From a virus: a stretch of DNA of 29,328 nt. Position 1 is the stretch's first letter, and the number at the start of each line of letters is the position of its first letter. Positions 1-9,067 of the stretch are shown one piece after another. The DNA lies in the IMG/VR virus record IMGVR_UViG_3300028388_003071, positions 1 to 29,328 of that record, one strand, 5' to 3'. The translations under genes and the position numbers were made by a program. The notes beneath the pieces were generated by a model, which did no database searches, was not told the DNA's origin, and saw only the letters and a program-made list of their open reading frames with translations.

Positions 1-540
1 GGCGGCGGAGGTGGCGGCGGAGCCGCGTCCTTCCTGTCGGGGCAGATGGATGACATGACCGACGAAGAAGCGAAGGCCAAGTGGCTTGCGCTCGCCCGCT
101 TCGGTCTGGGCCTCATGGCTGGAGATAGTGGCAACTTCGGTCGTGACTTCGGGCAAGCTGGCCTCATGGCCATGGACAGCCTCGAAGGTGACCTCGACGA
201 AATCGAGCAGCGTCGGCAGCAGATGGCTGCGGCGCACGCGCGCATGCGTGCAGCGGCTTCTGGCGGCGGCGGAGCACCTGCGGGCCCCGAGCCGATCAGC
301 GTCAACAAGTGGGAGTTCGATGTTCGCGCGGGTCCGCTGCAGGGGCAGCTTAATAGGCTGCTCGATCAGCGCTACGCCATTGATGATATCGGTGATCCGG
401 TGTTCCCCGAAGGCGCGCCTGAGACGGCTGCGCTTGACCAGCAGATCATGAGCCTTCAGACTGAACTGCAAAACACTGCAACGCGGTACGGCATTCCCGC
501 CGCCCCTGTGTACGGACTTGCCAGCGAAACTGCGGAGTAA
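1..540 (+). CDS. Virion-associated protein, 3' part (5' end outside window)
   Basis: The frame is open from base 1 through the stop at 538-540 (179 codons visible) and begins in a poly-Gly stretch. The first internal ATG (position 46) lacks an SD, so the real start probably lies upstream and this is a C-terminal fragment. Visible features are a short helix-prone acidic segment, a Glu/Gln/Arg/Ala-rich helix around residues 60-85, another Gly/Ala/Pro linker, and a C-terminal helical part. It ends 3 nt before the giant virion gene. Small Gly/Ala-rich proteins like this commonly precede the large internal virion protein in podoviruses, so a minor structural or ejection role is inferred. No catalytic motif is seen. 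Confidence 0.6.
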   Translation, partial: GGGGGGGAASFLSGQMDDMTDEEAKAKWLALARFGLGLMAGDSGNFGRDFGQAGLMAMDSLEGDLDEIEQRRQQMAAAHARMRAAASGGGGAPAGPEPISVNKWEFDVRAGPLQGQLNRLLDQRYAIDDIGDPVFPEGAPETAALDQQIMSLQTELQNTATRYGIPAAPVYGLASETAE

Positions 541-543
541 ACT

Positions 544-3500
544 GTGGGTGTAATTTACGTCCCTGATCCGGCCACGGGCAGGCCACAGCCGATCCAGATC
601 AGTGGGGCGACACCGACCCCCACTGAGCAGCAGCGCCTTGACCAGTGGATCGCCTCTCGGCAGCCCGTCGCGGCCCCGGCCCCGCCACCGGTAGAAGCCC
701 CGGATGATAACCCCGAGGGCACGGCTTTTGGCAGGGGCCTCTTTTCTGGTGGGTGGAGAACGGCCATTGGCTCCACCCTTGAGGGCGTGGGGATCGACAG
801 CCTCGGCGGCGCTCTCATGGAGAGCGGTGAGCGAGCAGCCCAAGAGGCTGACCTCATGGGCATCTCGGACATCGACGGCCTTGGCAGCCTCGGCAGTTTT
901 ACTGGTGAAGCGCTTGGTTCTTCGGCTGGTATCAGCGGACAGACGTTGGCCGGTGCTGGCGCTGGTGCCTTGGCTGGCGCTCCTCTTGGCCCGCTCGGCA
1001 TGTTGGCTGGCGGCGCGCTTGGTGGCGCTGCCGCAGCGTTTCCGATCTTCTACGGCCAGAACCGCGAAGCTCAGAAGGAGGCTGACCTAGAGGCAGGCCG
1101 TCCCATTGAGGTCGATGAGGGGACAGCTGCCCTCATGGCCATTCCTCAGGCGGCGCTCGACGCCATCCTTGGTGCGGCGACCTTTGGTGTTGGCCGCGTC
1201 CCGGCTGGCATCCTGACGCGCGTCGTCAAGGACGCTTCATCTGGCGCTGTGATCGAAGTGCCGACGGAAGTCGGGCAGCAGGTCCTCGAAGATGTGCAGG
1301 CAGGGCGTGACATCACGTCCGAAGACGCTCTCCTGAGGTACCGTGACGCGGCTATCGCTGGCGGTCTCGTCGGTGGCACAGTTGGCGGCGCGACAGCTCC
1401 GTTCTCAAGCAGGACCCCGGCTGGCCAAGCGCTGGTCAAGACCAGCCAGATCGAGCGCGATCTCAAGGAAGATGAGGAGCGTGCCGCGCAGCAGCAAGAG
1501 TACGCTATGGCGGTCGCCGATCTCGCAGATAAGGAGCTTGCCGAGCAGAACGCAATCGCCATGCAGCTCCCCGGCATCCGGGAGCAGCAGCAGGCTGAGC
1601 GTGAAGAGGCAGAGGCCCGGGTGCAGGAACTCCGTGCCGCCCTGAAGGAGAGCGCGGAACGCCGTGAGGCCGAGCGTGTCGCTTCCGACAGGCGCGCACA
1701 CGATGCCCGCATCCTCGCAGAAGACACGAAGAAGGATGCCATGCTTCAGCGTCAGGCGGCGATAGCAGCTGACAACGCAGCAGCAGAGGCAGAGCGCCGC
1801 CGAGGTCTCGCCAAGGGTGCGAAGGCTCAGCACGAGGCGATGAAGGCTGCGCAGGACAATGCTGCCGAAGCCGCTGTGAAGCGGAACCTTCAGCGTATCG
1901 AGCGTGAAAAGCAGGAGGAGGCGGCGCGTCTTGAGCGAATTGCCAAGAACCAAGAGAAGCTGGCCAAAGAAACCAAAGAGGCAGAGCAGGCTGCCAAGCG
2001 AGCCACCAAGCGACCCAAGCCCGAGGCCGCAAAAGACATCGAAGAAGCCGGGCCGACGGAGATTGAGCCCGTCGGCTTTTCTCCCTCACAAATCACCAGC
2101 CGGGCGGTAAGGGGCAAGGCCACTGCTGACTACGGAACTGACATGAAGTCCATCCAAGTGGTGGACAGTCCGAATGGTGAGTACGTGATTGAGAAGGTGG
2201 ACGGTGCGGGGACCCCGTACCCGACAGGCTTCTATGTGCGCCACGTTGATGACCCCACCAGTGAGGCGGTGTACATCGCCGACCGCCAAAAGGATGCCGT
2301 CGAGGAGGTGAAGACCTCGCTCTCGCGCAACGGGGACATCACGACGTTCAGCGAGATGACAACCGGTCGTGTCCCCCCGACAAAGCAGGCCCGCCAGCGG
2401 CGCTCCATAGCCCAAGAGGCGGACGCCGCAGCTGACAGCCTGTGGGCTCCGAAGCGAAAGTCACAGATTTCCCGGGTGCGTCAGGCTGGGCGGTCGCGTG
2501 TGGTCAGCGCGCCGCCCGGAATTGTTCAGTCCCTGCGTCAGGGCCTTGACCAAGTTGGCCTCAAGGATGTCGGCCTGAGCATGATGGGTGTCATCGACAA
2601 CGATGCGGCCATCGAGGGTGCTGAATACACCCAGCACGAGAAGGGCATGATCGCCCTTGCGCTGGACATCTACGATCCCAACCTCAGCGACACCGAGCTT
2701 GGCGCTCGCCTTGCCGATGTCCTGAACCATGAGATCATCCACTCCCTGCGGACGCTCGACCTGTTTAAGCCGGGTGAGTTTTCTGCTCTGATCAAGGCGG
2801 CTGCCACCCAGAACAAGGTGGGTCGCGACGGCAACCTCAGGAAGTACACCTACCTCGAATACGAGACCGCGAAAAACGAACGCCTCCCCGAGGCGGATCG
2901 CCTCACCCCATCTCAAGTCATGGAAGAGGCCGTGGCCGAGATGTTCCGCGACTACGCCAGCGGCAGGCTCAAGCTTTCTGGCAGGCCGAAGAACATCTGG
3001 CAGCGGATCGTCCGCTTCCTGAAGGGGCTGGCAGTTGGCGCTCAGGACGCAGGCGTGACCGATGCTGCCAGCATCTTCGCTGACATTCAGTCGGGTGCGA
3101 TTGGGGCCCGTGAGCGTGGCCCCCTTCTTGACAGGGGTGCCCAGACAAATTACAGCACAGCGTCTCGCGAAGGAGCGATCAATGACGGACGACGAGAAGT
3201 TGGATATGCGAGCGGAGGCCTTGCGCCGCTTGAAGGTGCGCCGAATGTTCGAGGGGCGTCGGGACCCGACGCAGCCCTTGTCCAAGCAGCCGAGCGGTAC
3301 GCCCGCGAGCAAGGCATACCCCTCGCCCGCCAAGCCGAGTTCGTCGAAGTAGACCCGGAGCGGGCGTCTCGTATCGCTGATGCGTATGAGCAGATGCCCC
3401 ATGATCCAACGGACCCGAAGGTCCGAGAGGCTTACGATGACCTGATCCGCCAGACCATGGACCAGTACCAGACACTGGTCGATGAGGGGTACAGCTTCAC

Positions 3501-6500
3501 CTTCTTCGATGAGGCTTCCGACCCCTATGACGGGAACCCGTGGAACGCGATGCGAGACCTGCGCGCGAACAAGTCCATGGCCGTATATGGAACCTATGAT
3601 GGCTACGGCACCGACGGCATCACCGCAGATGCTGAGCTGGACAATCCGCTGCTGGTGGATACCGGCCTTCGCTGGCCCGACCAGAGTGGCAGGGAGCAGG
3701 TGGTCACGGCGAACGACCTGTTCCGCGCCGTGCACGACGCCTTCGGTCACGGCATCGAGGGCGCTGGCTTCCGTGCGCGCGGAGAAGAGAACGCATGGCA
3801 AGCTCACTCCCGTCTGTTCTACGGCCCCGCCCTTGCCGCGCTGACTACTGAGACACGCGGCCAGAACTCGTGGCTCAACTACGGCCCCTACGGGGAGCAG
3901 AACCGCACCGCGTCTGTCGAGGACACCGTGTTCGCGCCGCAGAAGGCTGGCCTGATGCCTGAGTGGACATGGGCCGAGGGGCGCGCAGGGGACATGCGGT
4001 ACAGCCGCACCGGCGGCTCCAGCCCGATGCAGATCGGCTCGGCGTACGTCAAGAAGGTGGGCGTTGATCCCGGCGTGAGCGCAAACCCCGACCTTGTCGC
4101 GGGCATGGACCTGCTTGGACCGAAGAACATCGAAGCAGCCTCAAAGCTCATCAAGTCCTATAACTTGATGCCGGTAACATCGCGCAGCCCCGCAAGGATC
4201 GTGGAGGAGTTCATCGAGCACGTCCGCGAGAACCTGATGGACGTGTACAACCGCATCCCACCTGAAGTTCAGGAGGAGACGAAGCTCTGGTACGAGGGCG
4301 CTCGGCGCATTACCTCAGAGTTCGCGGATCGCTTCGGCGTGCCAGACCATGTCGTGGCTGCGATGATCGCGCGCACTTCGCCCAAGTCGGACTGGCATGT
4401 GAACGTCGCCCGGGTGGAGCGGATGCTCGACATCCTGACGAACGGTCGCGACATCGTGCTCGACCCCAAGATCAGGGCAGTGATGGAGAGCAACCCTCAC
4501 CTCGCCCAGTCCATCGACGCAGTTCAAGGCCGCACGTTCGGCGAGATGCTTGATGCAGCAAGCCGCAACCCGGATGTCTACTACGATCTGGTGCACTTCA
4601 TGCGCGGCATCGATGAGACGTACAACCCGACGCAGACCCGTCAATCGGACAGCCGGGGGCGCTGGCTGGAAGACACCAGCCAGACTTTCTCGTGGATGGA
4701 GACGAAGTTCCTCGGCGATGCGCTGCGCATCTACAACAATCAGGACTTGAACAGCATCAGCGAACTGATTGGCCAGCAGCACAAGGTTCGGTCGTTCTAC
4801 AACAACATCCTCGCCCCGAATGACCCGCGCGGGAACGCGACCATCGACACTCACGCGGTCGCGGTCGGCATCGTGAAGCCCATCGGCGCTCAATCCATCG
4901 AGGCGGTCCACAATTTCAACGCCCCCGGGGTCAACAACAGAACTCAGGGATCGGTCGGTATGTACCCGGTCTACCTTGAGGCCTATCGCAGGGCGGCTGA
5001 GCAGGCAGGCAGGCTGCCCCGAGAGATGCAGTCCATCACTTGGGAAGGTGCGCGGTCGCTCATGCCAGCCGGTGGCAAGACCAAGGCGTTCAAGTCGTTC
5101 GCTGATGAGCAGTGGGCGTCGTACAAGAATGGGCGACAGACACGAAAGGAGACAGTCGATGCAATCCTCGAACGAGCGGGTGGAAGCACTGAGCCAAACT
5201 GGTGGAGACATCGTATTGGCGAGGATGATCAAGGAGCAGGCTCCTCTTACGAGAGCGGAATATCTGAAGCGGAACGGCGTGACGGAGGAGACGGCCTCGG
5301 CGGAACTCCTCGCCGAGATGGAGGAGATGTTCCCTCTGACGGGGTAGCCAAGCGCTACTCAAAGCCTGCCGCCGTCACCTCCGGGCCGCTGGCCAGTGCC
5401 GAGGTCCGCGCCGAGCGCGAGATCGCCGTCGAGCATGGCGCGGTGCAGCGCAACGTGGCCAAGGTCTTTGGCTACCTGATCAGCCCGACCGATGCGGAGC
5501 GCATCTCTAGCAGGTTCTTCACCCTGACGCAGGACGCCTTCCTCCCCGTGGGGAAGGTGATCGATGAACTGCGTGCGGGCAACATCACGATCCCCGAGGT
5601 GTACGACACCTACGTTCAGGAGAAGCTGAAGCATGGTCGGGTCGGTGCCGCGATGGACCGGAACAGGGAGAACCTGTTTGAGCCAGCACTCATCGGCCTG
5701 AAGGGCCTTGATGTGAACGACGCCCAGATGGACAGCCTCAAGCGGGTGAGCGGATACGCTGCGGCCCGTGAGGATCAGGGCATTGCCGACATCCCCGGCT
5801 GGAAGAAGAGGGTTGGCAAGAAGCCGAGCCGCTCGATGATCGTGGCGGACGCCTACCTCTACGCTCTGCACGCGAAAGAGCGGAACGCCTACGGCGAGAC
5901 GGTCCTTGATACGAAGGACGCCTCAGGCATGACCGATGCTGAGGCGGACGCGATCATCGCATGGGTGAACGCCCTGCCGACGGAGCAAAAAACTCGGCTG
6001 AATGAACTGCGCGCCAACGTGAAGAAGATCGTGCAGGACACCAACAAGCGGCGCGTCGAGAGCGGCCTCATCCCTGAGGGGTTCACCGATCCCCAAGAGG
6101 TAGATGGCGAGACCGTTTACGACAACCGTGTCTTCACCGACTACATCCCGCTGCAAGGCAAGCGCGGCGAGGACATGGAGCTTGACGAGAACACCAAGAC
6201 CGCCGCCCGCCGCCAGCTTACAGGCCGCGAGGACCGCGTCATGCGTGGCCGGAGGGGTGTGTATGCAGGCCAGTCGCCACTGATGATGGTGATGGTGCAG
6301 AACTCGCAGGCCATCAACCGGGCGGAGACGAACAGGGTCATCAGGTCCTTCGCTGACCTCATCGCTCGTGAGCCTGAGGCAATGCAGGACATCGCGACCC
6401 TCACCGACAAGGGACCGAGGTCCCCGACAGATGAGCGCTACGTCGGGTACAAGGTGGACGGTGAGCAGAAGTGGATCGTCGTCGAACGCCCCTCTGTGGC

Positions 6501-8244
6501 AAGGGCCTTCGACAAGGGCCTGTCCCCTGCCAGCCTCGGCAAGCTCTCCGGCTTCATGTACAGTTTGAACCGGATGCTGTCGCAGCTCATCACCACGTAC
6601 AGCCCCGAGTTCCTGCTCACCAACTTCCCGCGAGATGTTGCGACCGCGTTGGTCAATGCATCTCAGTACGAAGTGGACAGCATTGCGAAGGGGATCGGCA
6701 AATCCATGTGGCCGTCCCTCAAAGCGGTCAGGGACTACACGATCCAAAACAAGCGCTCCGACGCGCCCCTCGACTGGTCGGTGAGGGCCGCAGAGGCAAC
6801 GCCTGAGCAACTTATCGCGCGGTATCAGGAGTTCATCGATGCAGGCGGTAAGCAGTTGGTCAACGAGCTATCTGACCTGTCCTCCGCCCGGCAGAAGATC
6901 GACAAGATCATGGCCGACGCTGGCGTCGATGGGGATCGCACACACGCAGGGAAGGTGCTGCGCTTTGCGCAGGACGGCATGGAGAACCTGAACGAGGTGG
7001 GCGAGAACATGTCCCGCTTCGCCTTCTACATGGCCATGCGTGAGAACGGACTTACCGCCACGAGCGCAGCATCTGCGGCGCGTGACCTGACCACCAACTT
7101 CTCGAAGAAGGGTGAGTGGGGCAGCATCATGGGCGCGTACTCGATGTTCTACAACGCATCCCTTCAGGGCTCGATGGCGCTGGTCACGGCAGCCGCCCGG
7201 TCAAAGCGTGTCCGCAAGGCACTCGGCGGTCTGGTCGCCGCTGGCTTCCTGTCGGACATGGTTCTCGGTGCTCTCTCCGAAGAGGACGAGGACGGCGTGA
7301 AGTATTACGACAAGCTCCAAGACTATGAGAAGGAGCACAACATCTTCATCCCCACTTTCGACGGTGGGTACATCTCGATCCCTCTGGCCTACGGCCTGAA
7401 CAACTTCTGGAACATGGGGCGGGCCACGTCAGCCGTCATACGAGGAGCGATGAGCCCGGCCCGCGCGGTCAACTCTGTCGCGGGAACTATGCTGGAGATC
7501 ATCAACCCGATGGGTGATGACCACGACATGTTGGCCCTCGTCTCCCCGACGATCCTCGACCCCTACGTCGCCCTCGCGAGCAACGAGGACTTCACGGGCC
7601 GCGCGATCTTCAAGGAAGGCATGCCGGGTCAGGTCGAGACATCGTCCGCATACCAGCACTGGAACACCACCTCGCCCACGTTCCAAGCGATCACGCAGGC
7701 AGTGAATGACATGACCGGCGGCAACGAGGTCGTGCCCGGTGCCATCGACTTCTCTCCTGATGTGGCGGAGTACCTGTTCAACTACTACACGGGCGGTCTT
7801 GGCCGGTTCATCAGCCGCACTCTCGATGCGCCTTGGACCATCATGCAGCCCATCGCTCAGGGATCATGGGACGGCGAGACAATCGAGGCAACGCCCATGC
7901 TGCGCCGCCTCTACACGATGCCGTCCACCCGTGGCGACCTCGGCTTCTTCCTTGAGCGCTTCGATGTCGTGCGTCTGGCCCGCAAGGAATACCAGACCGC
8001 CGTCGAGGCGGGGGACCGGCAGTGGGCATCCCGGGTGCGGGAAGAGAAGGGCCATCTGCTGAAGAAGTACATGGCAGCCAACGCCGTGAACGGCGCCCGA
8101 AGAAAGCTTGCAAGGCTGCGAGAGGCCGTGCTTGCATCCGACATGCCGGAAGAACAGAAGACAGAAAGGCTCCAGAAGATCGCCGACCAAGAGCGCAAGG
8201 TGGTAAGCCGGGGCATCGAATTGCTGAAGGACATCAACCCATGA
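544..8244 (+). CDS. Giant polyvalent virion protein (2566 aa)
   Basis: A GTG start lies 3 nt after the upstream stop; the SD is weak. The N-terminal ~300 residues are Gly/Ala-rich with a strongly hydrophobic patch near 135-175. Residues ~300-500 form a long charged Ala/Glu/Arg/Gln coiled coil. At 729-733 there is HEIIH, an HExxH zinc-metallopeptidase motif, with Glu794/795/799 as possible third ligands. Module B (~936-1540) contains AVHDAFGHG (1062-1070), seen in phage large polyvalent proteins, then a DUF7178-like helical region from ~1185. Module C (~1600-2566) resembles the LPD38 domain, with a signature near residue 2000 and hydrophobic patches near 2200-2240. Family knowledge: such proteins are ejected with or ahead of the DNA as multi-enzyme cargo. 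The location just before the lysis genes fits a late virion protein. Module names are from memory of families, not a search. Confidence 0.85.
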   Translation: MGVIYVPDPATGRPQPIQISGATPTPTEQQRLDQWIASRQPVAAPAPPPVEAPDDNPEGTAFGRGLFSGGWRTAIGSTLEGVGIDSLGGALMESGERAAQEADLMGISDIDGLGSLGSFTGEALGSSAGISGQTLAGAGAGALAGAPLGPLGMLAGGALGGAAAAFPIFYGQNREAQKEADLEAGRPIEVDEGTAALMAIPQAALDAILGAATFGVGRVPAGILTRVVKDASSGAVIEVPTEVGQQVLEDVQAGRDITSEDALLRYRDAAIAGGLVGGTVGGATAPFSSRTPAGQALVKTSQIERDLKEDEERAAQQQEYAMAVADLADKELAEQNAIAMQLPGIREQQQAEREEAEARVQELRAALKESAERREAERVASDRRAHDARILAEDTKKDAMLQRQAAIAADNAAAEAERRRGLAKGAKAQHEAMKAAQDNAAEAAVKRNLQRIEREKQEEAARLERIAKNQEKLAKETKEAEQAAKRATKRPKPEAAKDIEEAGPTEIEPVGFSPSQITSRAVRGKATADYGTDMKSIQVVDSPNGEYVIEKVDGAGTPYPTGFYVRHVDDPTSEAVYIADRQKDAVEEVKTSLSRNGDITTFSEMTTGRVPPTKQARQRRSIAQEADAAADSLWAPKRKSQISRVRQAGRSRVVSAPPGIVQSLRQGLDQVGLKDVGLSMMGVIDNDAAIEGAEYTQHEKGMIALALDIYDPNLSDTELGARLADVLNHEIIHSLRTLDLFKPGEFSALIKAAATQNKVGRDGNLRKYTYLEYETAKNERLPEADRLTPSQVMEEAVAEMFRDYASGRLKLSGRPKNIWQRIVRFLKGLAVGAQDAGVTDAASIFADIQSGAIGARERGPLLDRGAQTNYSTASREGAINDGRREVGYASGGLAPLEGAPNVRGASGPDAALVQAAERYAREQGIPLARQAEFVEVDPERASRIADAYEQMPHDPTDPKVREAYDDLIRQTMDQYQTLVDEGYSFTFFDEASDPYDGNPWNAMRDLRANKSMAVYGTYDGYGTDGITADAELDNPLLVDTGLRWPDQSGREQVVTANDLFRAVHDAFGHGIEGAGFRARGEENAWQAHSRLFYGPALAALTTETRGQNSWLNYGPYGEQNRTASVEDTVFAPQKAGLMPEWTWAEGRAGDMRYSRTGGSSPMQIGSAYVKKVGVDPGVSANPDLVAGMDLLGPKNIEAASKLIKSYNLMPVTSRSPARIVEEFIEHVRENLMDVYNRIPPEVQEETKLWYEGARRITSEFADRFGVPDHVVAAMIARTSPKSDWHVNVARVERMLDILTNGRDIVLDPKIRAVMESNPHLAQSIDAVQGRTFGEMLDAASRNPDVYYDLVHFMRGIDETYNPTQTRQSDSRGRWLEDTSQTFSWMETKFLGDALRIYNNQDLNSISELIGQQHKVRSFYNNILAPNDPRGNATIDTHAVAVGIVKPIGAQSIEAVHNFNAPGVNNRTQGSVGMYPVYLEAYRRAAEQAGRLPREMQSITWEGARSLMPAGGKTKAFKSFADEQWASYKNGRQTRKETVDAILERAGGSTEPNWWRHRIGEDDQGAGSSYESGISEAERRDGGDGLGGTPRRDGGDVPSDGVAKRYSKPAAVTSGPLASAEVRAEREIAVEHGAVQRNVAKVFGYLISPTDAERISSRFFTLTQDAFLPVGKVIDELRAGNITIPEVYDTYVQEKLKHGRVGAAMDRNRENLFEPALIGLKGLDVNDAQMDSLKRVSGYAAAREDQGIADIPGWKKRVGKKPSRSMIVADAYLYALHAKERNAYGETVLDTKDASGMTDAEADAIIAWVNALPTEQKTRLNELRANVKKIVQDTNKRRVESGLIPEGFTDPQEVDGETVYDNRVFTDYIPLQGKRGEDMELDENTKTAARRQLTGREDRVMRGRRGVYAGQSPLMMVMVQNSQAINRAETNRVIRSFADLIAREPEAMQDIATLTDKGPRSPTDERYVGYKVDGEQKWIVVERPSVARAFDKGLSPASLGKLSGFMYSLNRMLSQLITTYSPEFLLTNFPRDVATALVNASQYEVDSIAKGIGKSMWPSLKAVRDYTIQNKRSDAPLDWSVRAAEATPEQLIARYQEFIDAGGKQLVNELSDLSSARQKIDKIMADAGVDGDRTHAGKVLRFAQDGMENLNEVGENMSRFAFYMAMRENGLTATSAASAARDLTTNFSKKGEWGSIMGAYSMFYNASLQGSMALVTAAARSKRVRKALGGLVAAGFLSDMVLGALSEEDEDGVKYYDKLQDYEKEHNIFIPTFDGGYISIPLAYGLNNFWNMGRATSAVIRGAMSPARAVNSVAGTMLEIINPMGDDHDMLALVSPTILDPYVALASNEDFTGRAIFKEGMPGQVETSSAYQHWNTTSPTFQAITQAVNDMTGGNEVVPGAIDFSPDVAEYLFNYYTGGLGRFISRTLDAPWTIMQPIAQGSWDGETIEATPMLRRLYTMPSTRGDLGFFLERFDVVRLARKEYQTAVEAGDRQWASRVREEKGHLLKKYMAANAVNGARRKLARLREAVLASDMPEEQKTERLQKIADQERKVVSRGIELLKDINP
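3182..3352 (+). CDS. Nested small gene in the +1 frame of the giant virion gene (56 aa)
   Basis: ATG at 3182 is preceded by a perfect AAGGAG (3170-3175) with 6-nt spacing; the stop is TAG 3350-3352. The first ~25 residues form a charged amphipathic helix starting MTDDEKLDMRAEAL, followed by a Ser/Pro/Lys-rich tail. The frame overlaps residues ~880-936 of the giant protein, which there read as a low-complexity Gly/Ala/Pro linker between the metallopeptidase-like module and module B. The SD, placement on a linker, and a second identical arrangement at 5159 favour a real overprinted gene or the relic of a once separate one. No family recognised. Confidence 0.5.
   Translation: MTDDEKLDMRAEALRRLKVRRMFEGRRDPTQPLSKQPSGTPASKAYPSPAKPSSSK
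5159..5347 (+). CDS. Nested small gene in the +1 frame of the giant virion gene (62 aa)
   Basis: ATG at 5159 follows GGAG (5148-5151, within AAAGGAGA) with 7-nt spacing; stop TAG 5345-5347. The product has balanced, protein-like composition: a helix through EALSQTGGDIVLARMIKE, then a TRAEYL segment and an acidic helix ending in a short hydrophobic tail. The giant protein reads this interval (residues ~1539-1601) as a Gly/Asp/Ser/Glu low-complexity linker between module B and the LPD38-like module. The small frame therefore looks more like the selected one here. Function unknown; possibly a small virion or scaffold-like protein made with the giant protein. Confidence 0.6.
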   Translation: MQSSNERVEALSQTGGDIVLARMIKEQAPLTRAEYLKRNGVTEETASAELLAEMEEMFPLTG

Positions 8245-8450
8245 CCGAAGGAAAGCTCTGGTACCAGTCGCGCACCGTGTGGCTCAACATCATGACGGCA
8301 TTCATCGCTTCGATGAATGAACTGCTTCCGCTGCTCGACATCATGGACCCTGAGGCCGCTGAAGGCCTTCGGTCCCTCATCATCATGGCAAACGTGTTCG
8401 GCAACGTGTGGCTACGCGTGCTGACCGCACAACCGCTGAGGCTCAAATGA
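8241..8450 (+). CDS. Small membrane protein, candidate holin (69 aa)
   Basis: The start ATG overlaps the giant gene's stop (ATGA). AAGGA at ~8228-8232 serves as SD with about 9-nt spacing. The product begins MTEGKLWYQSRTVWLNIMTA and has two moderately hydrophobic helices (about 13-32 and 45-62) separated by an acidic turn. Small proteins with the W-x-x-S-x-T-V-W-L-N opening commonly sit directly before the phage endolysin. A holin or holin-like role is inferred from size, hydrophobicity and position, not from a diagnostic motif. The stop overlaps the endolysin start (ATGA), indicating coupled translation. Confidence 0.6.
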   Translation: MTEGKLWYQSRTVWLNIMTAFIASMNELLPLLDIMDPEAAEGLRSLIIMANVFGNVWLRVLTAQPLRLK

Positions 8451-9067
8451 GAAAACTCAGGAGAATTTTTGTCCACACGTCGGCGACCAGCCCAACGTGG
8501 ATGAACGACGCAACCCTCGATGCCAAGATCGCAGAGATCAGGCGCTGGCATGTCGAGGACAATGGCTGGTCCGACATCGGTTACCACTACATCATCGACC
8601 GCAACGGGGCGGTGGGACAGGGCAGGCCCGTCTCCCAGATCGGCGCTCACGTGGGCGGGCACAACCACGACAGCATCGGCATCTGCCTGATCGGCGGCAG
8701 GGGTGGCAACGAGAACGACGAGTTCTTCGACCACTACACCAAGGACCAAGACATGGCCCTGCGCATCCTGCTGGCTGACCTGCAGAACGAGCACGGCACC
8801 ATGTCCATCCATGGCCACAACGAGGTGGCTGCCAAGGCCTGCCCCTGCTTTCAGGTCAAGCGCTGGCTCAAGAAGAAGCCCGCCGTCAAGATGCCGAAGG
8901 AGACCGTTGCTGAGACAGGATTGGCCGGTTCCGTGGCCGGTTCAGTGGCCGCTGCAAGCGGCGCTGCGTGGCAGGTCAGTGGTGAGGAGGGGATGATGTA
9001 CGCCGCCGTTGCTGGCGCGCTCGTCGCCCTTGTTTTCCTTGTCATGTATTTCAGGAACCAGAGGTGA
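8447..9067 (+). CDS. Endolysin: T7-lysozyme-like N-acetylmuramoyl-L-alanine amidase with C-terminal membrane anchor (206 aa)
   Basis: Cleaves the amide bond between MurNAc and the peptide stem of peptidoglycan. The Amidase_2 core spans residues ~5-140. Visible zinc and catalytic residues match T7 lysozyme: H10 (FVHTSAT), Y46, H122 in IHGHNE, K130 and C132 in KACPCF. After the catalytic domain comes a Gly/Ala-rich linker and a hydrophobic helix (about 182-201) ending in FRNQR. This membrane segment is absent in T7 lysozyme and suggests a membrane-tethered enzyme. Start chosen at ATG 8447, overlapping the holin-like stop; an earlier in-frame ATG (8408) lies inside the upstream gene. The stop overlaps the next GTG. 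Confidence 0.9.
   Translation: MRKLRRIFVHTSATSPTWMNDATLDAKIAEIRRWHVEDNGWSDIGYHYIIDRNGAVGQGRPVSQIGAHVGGHNHDSIGICLIGGRGGNENDEFFDHYTKDQDMALRILLADLQNEHGTMSIHGHNEVAAKACPCFQVKRWLKKKPAVKMPKETVAETGLAGSVAGSVAAASGAAWQVSGEEGMMYAAVAGALVALVFLVMYFRNQR

Noticed and set aside
2461-3807. 448-codon open frame on the minus strand
   Set aside because: Antisense shadow of the giant virion gene; no SD and composition typical of the reverse frame of GC-rich coding DNA. The same holds for long antisense frames at 4315-5232 and 5923-6810.
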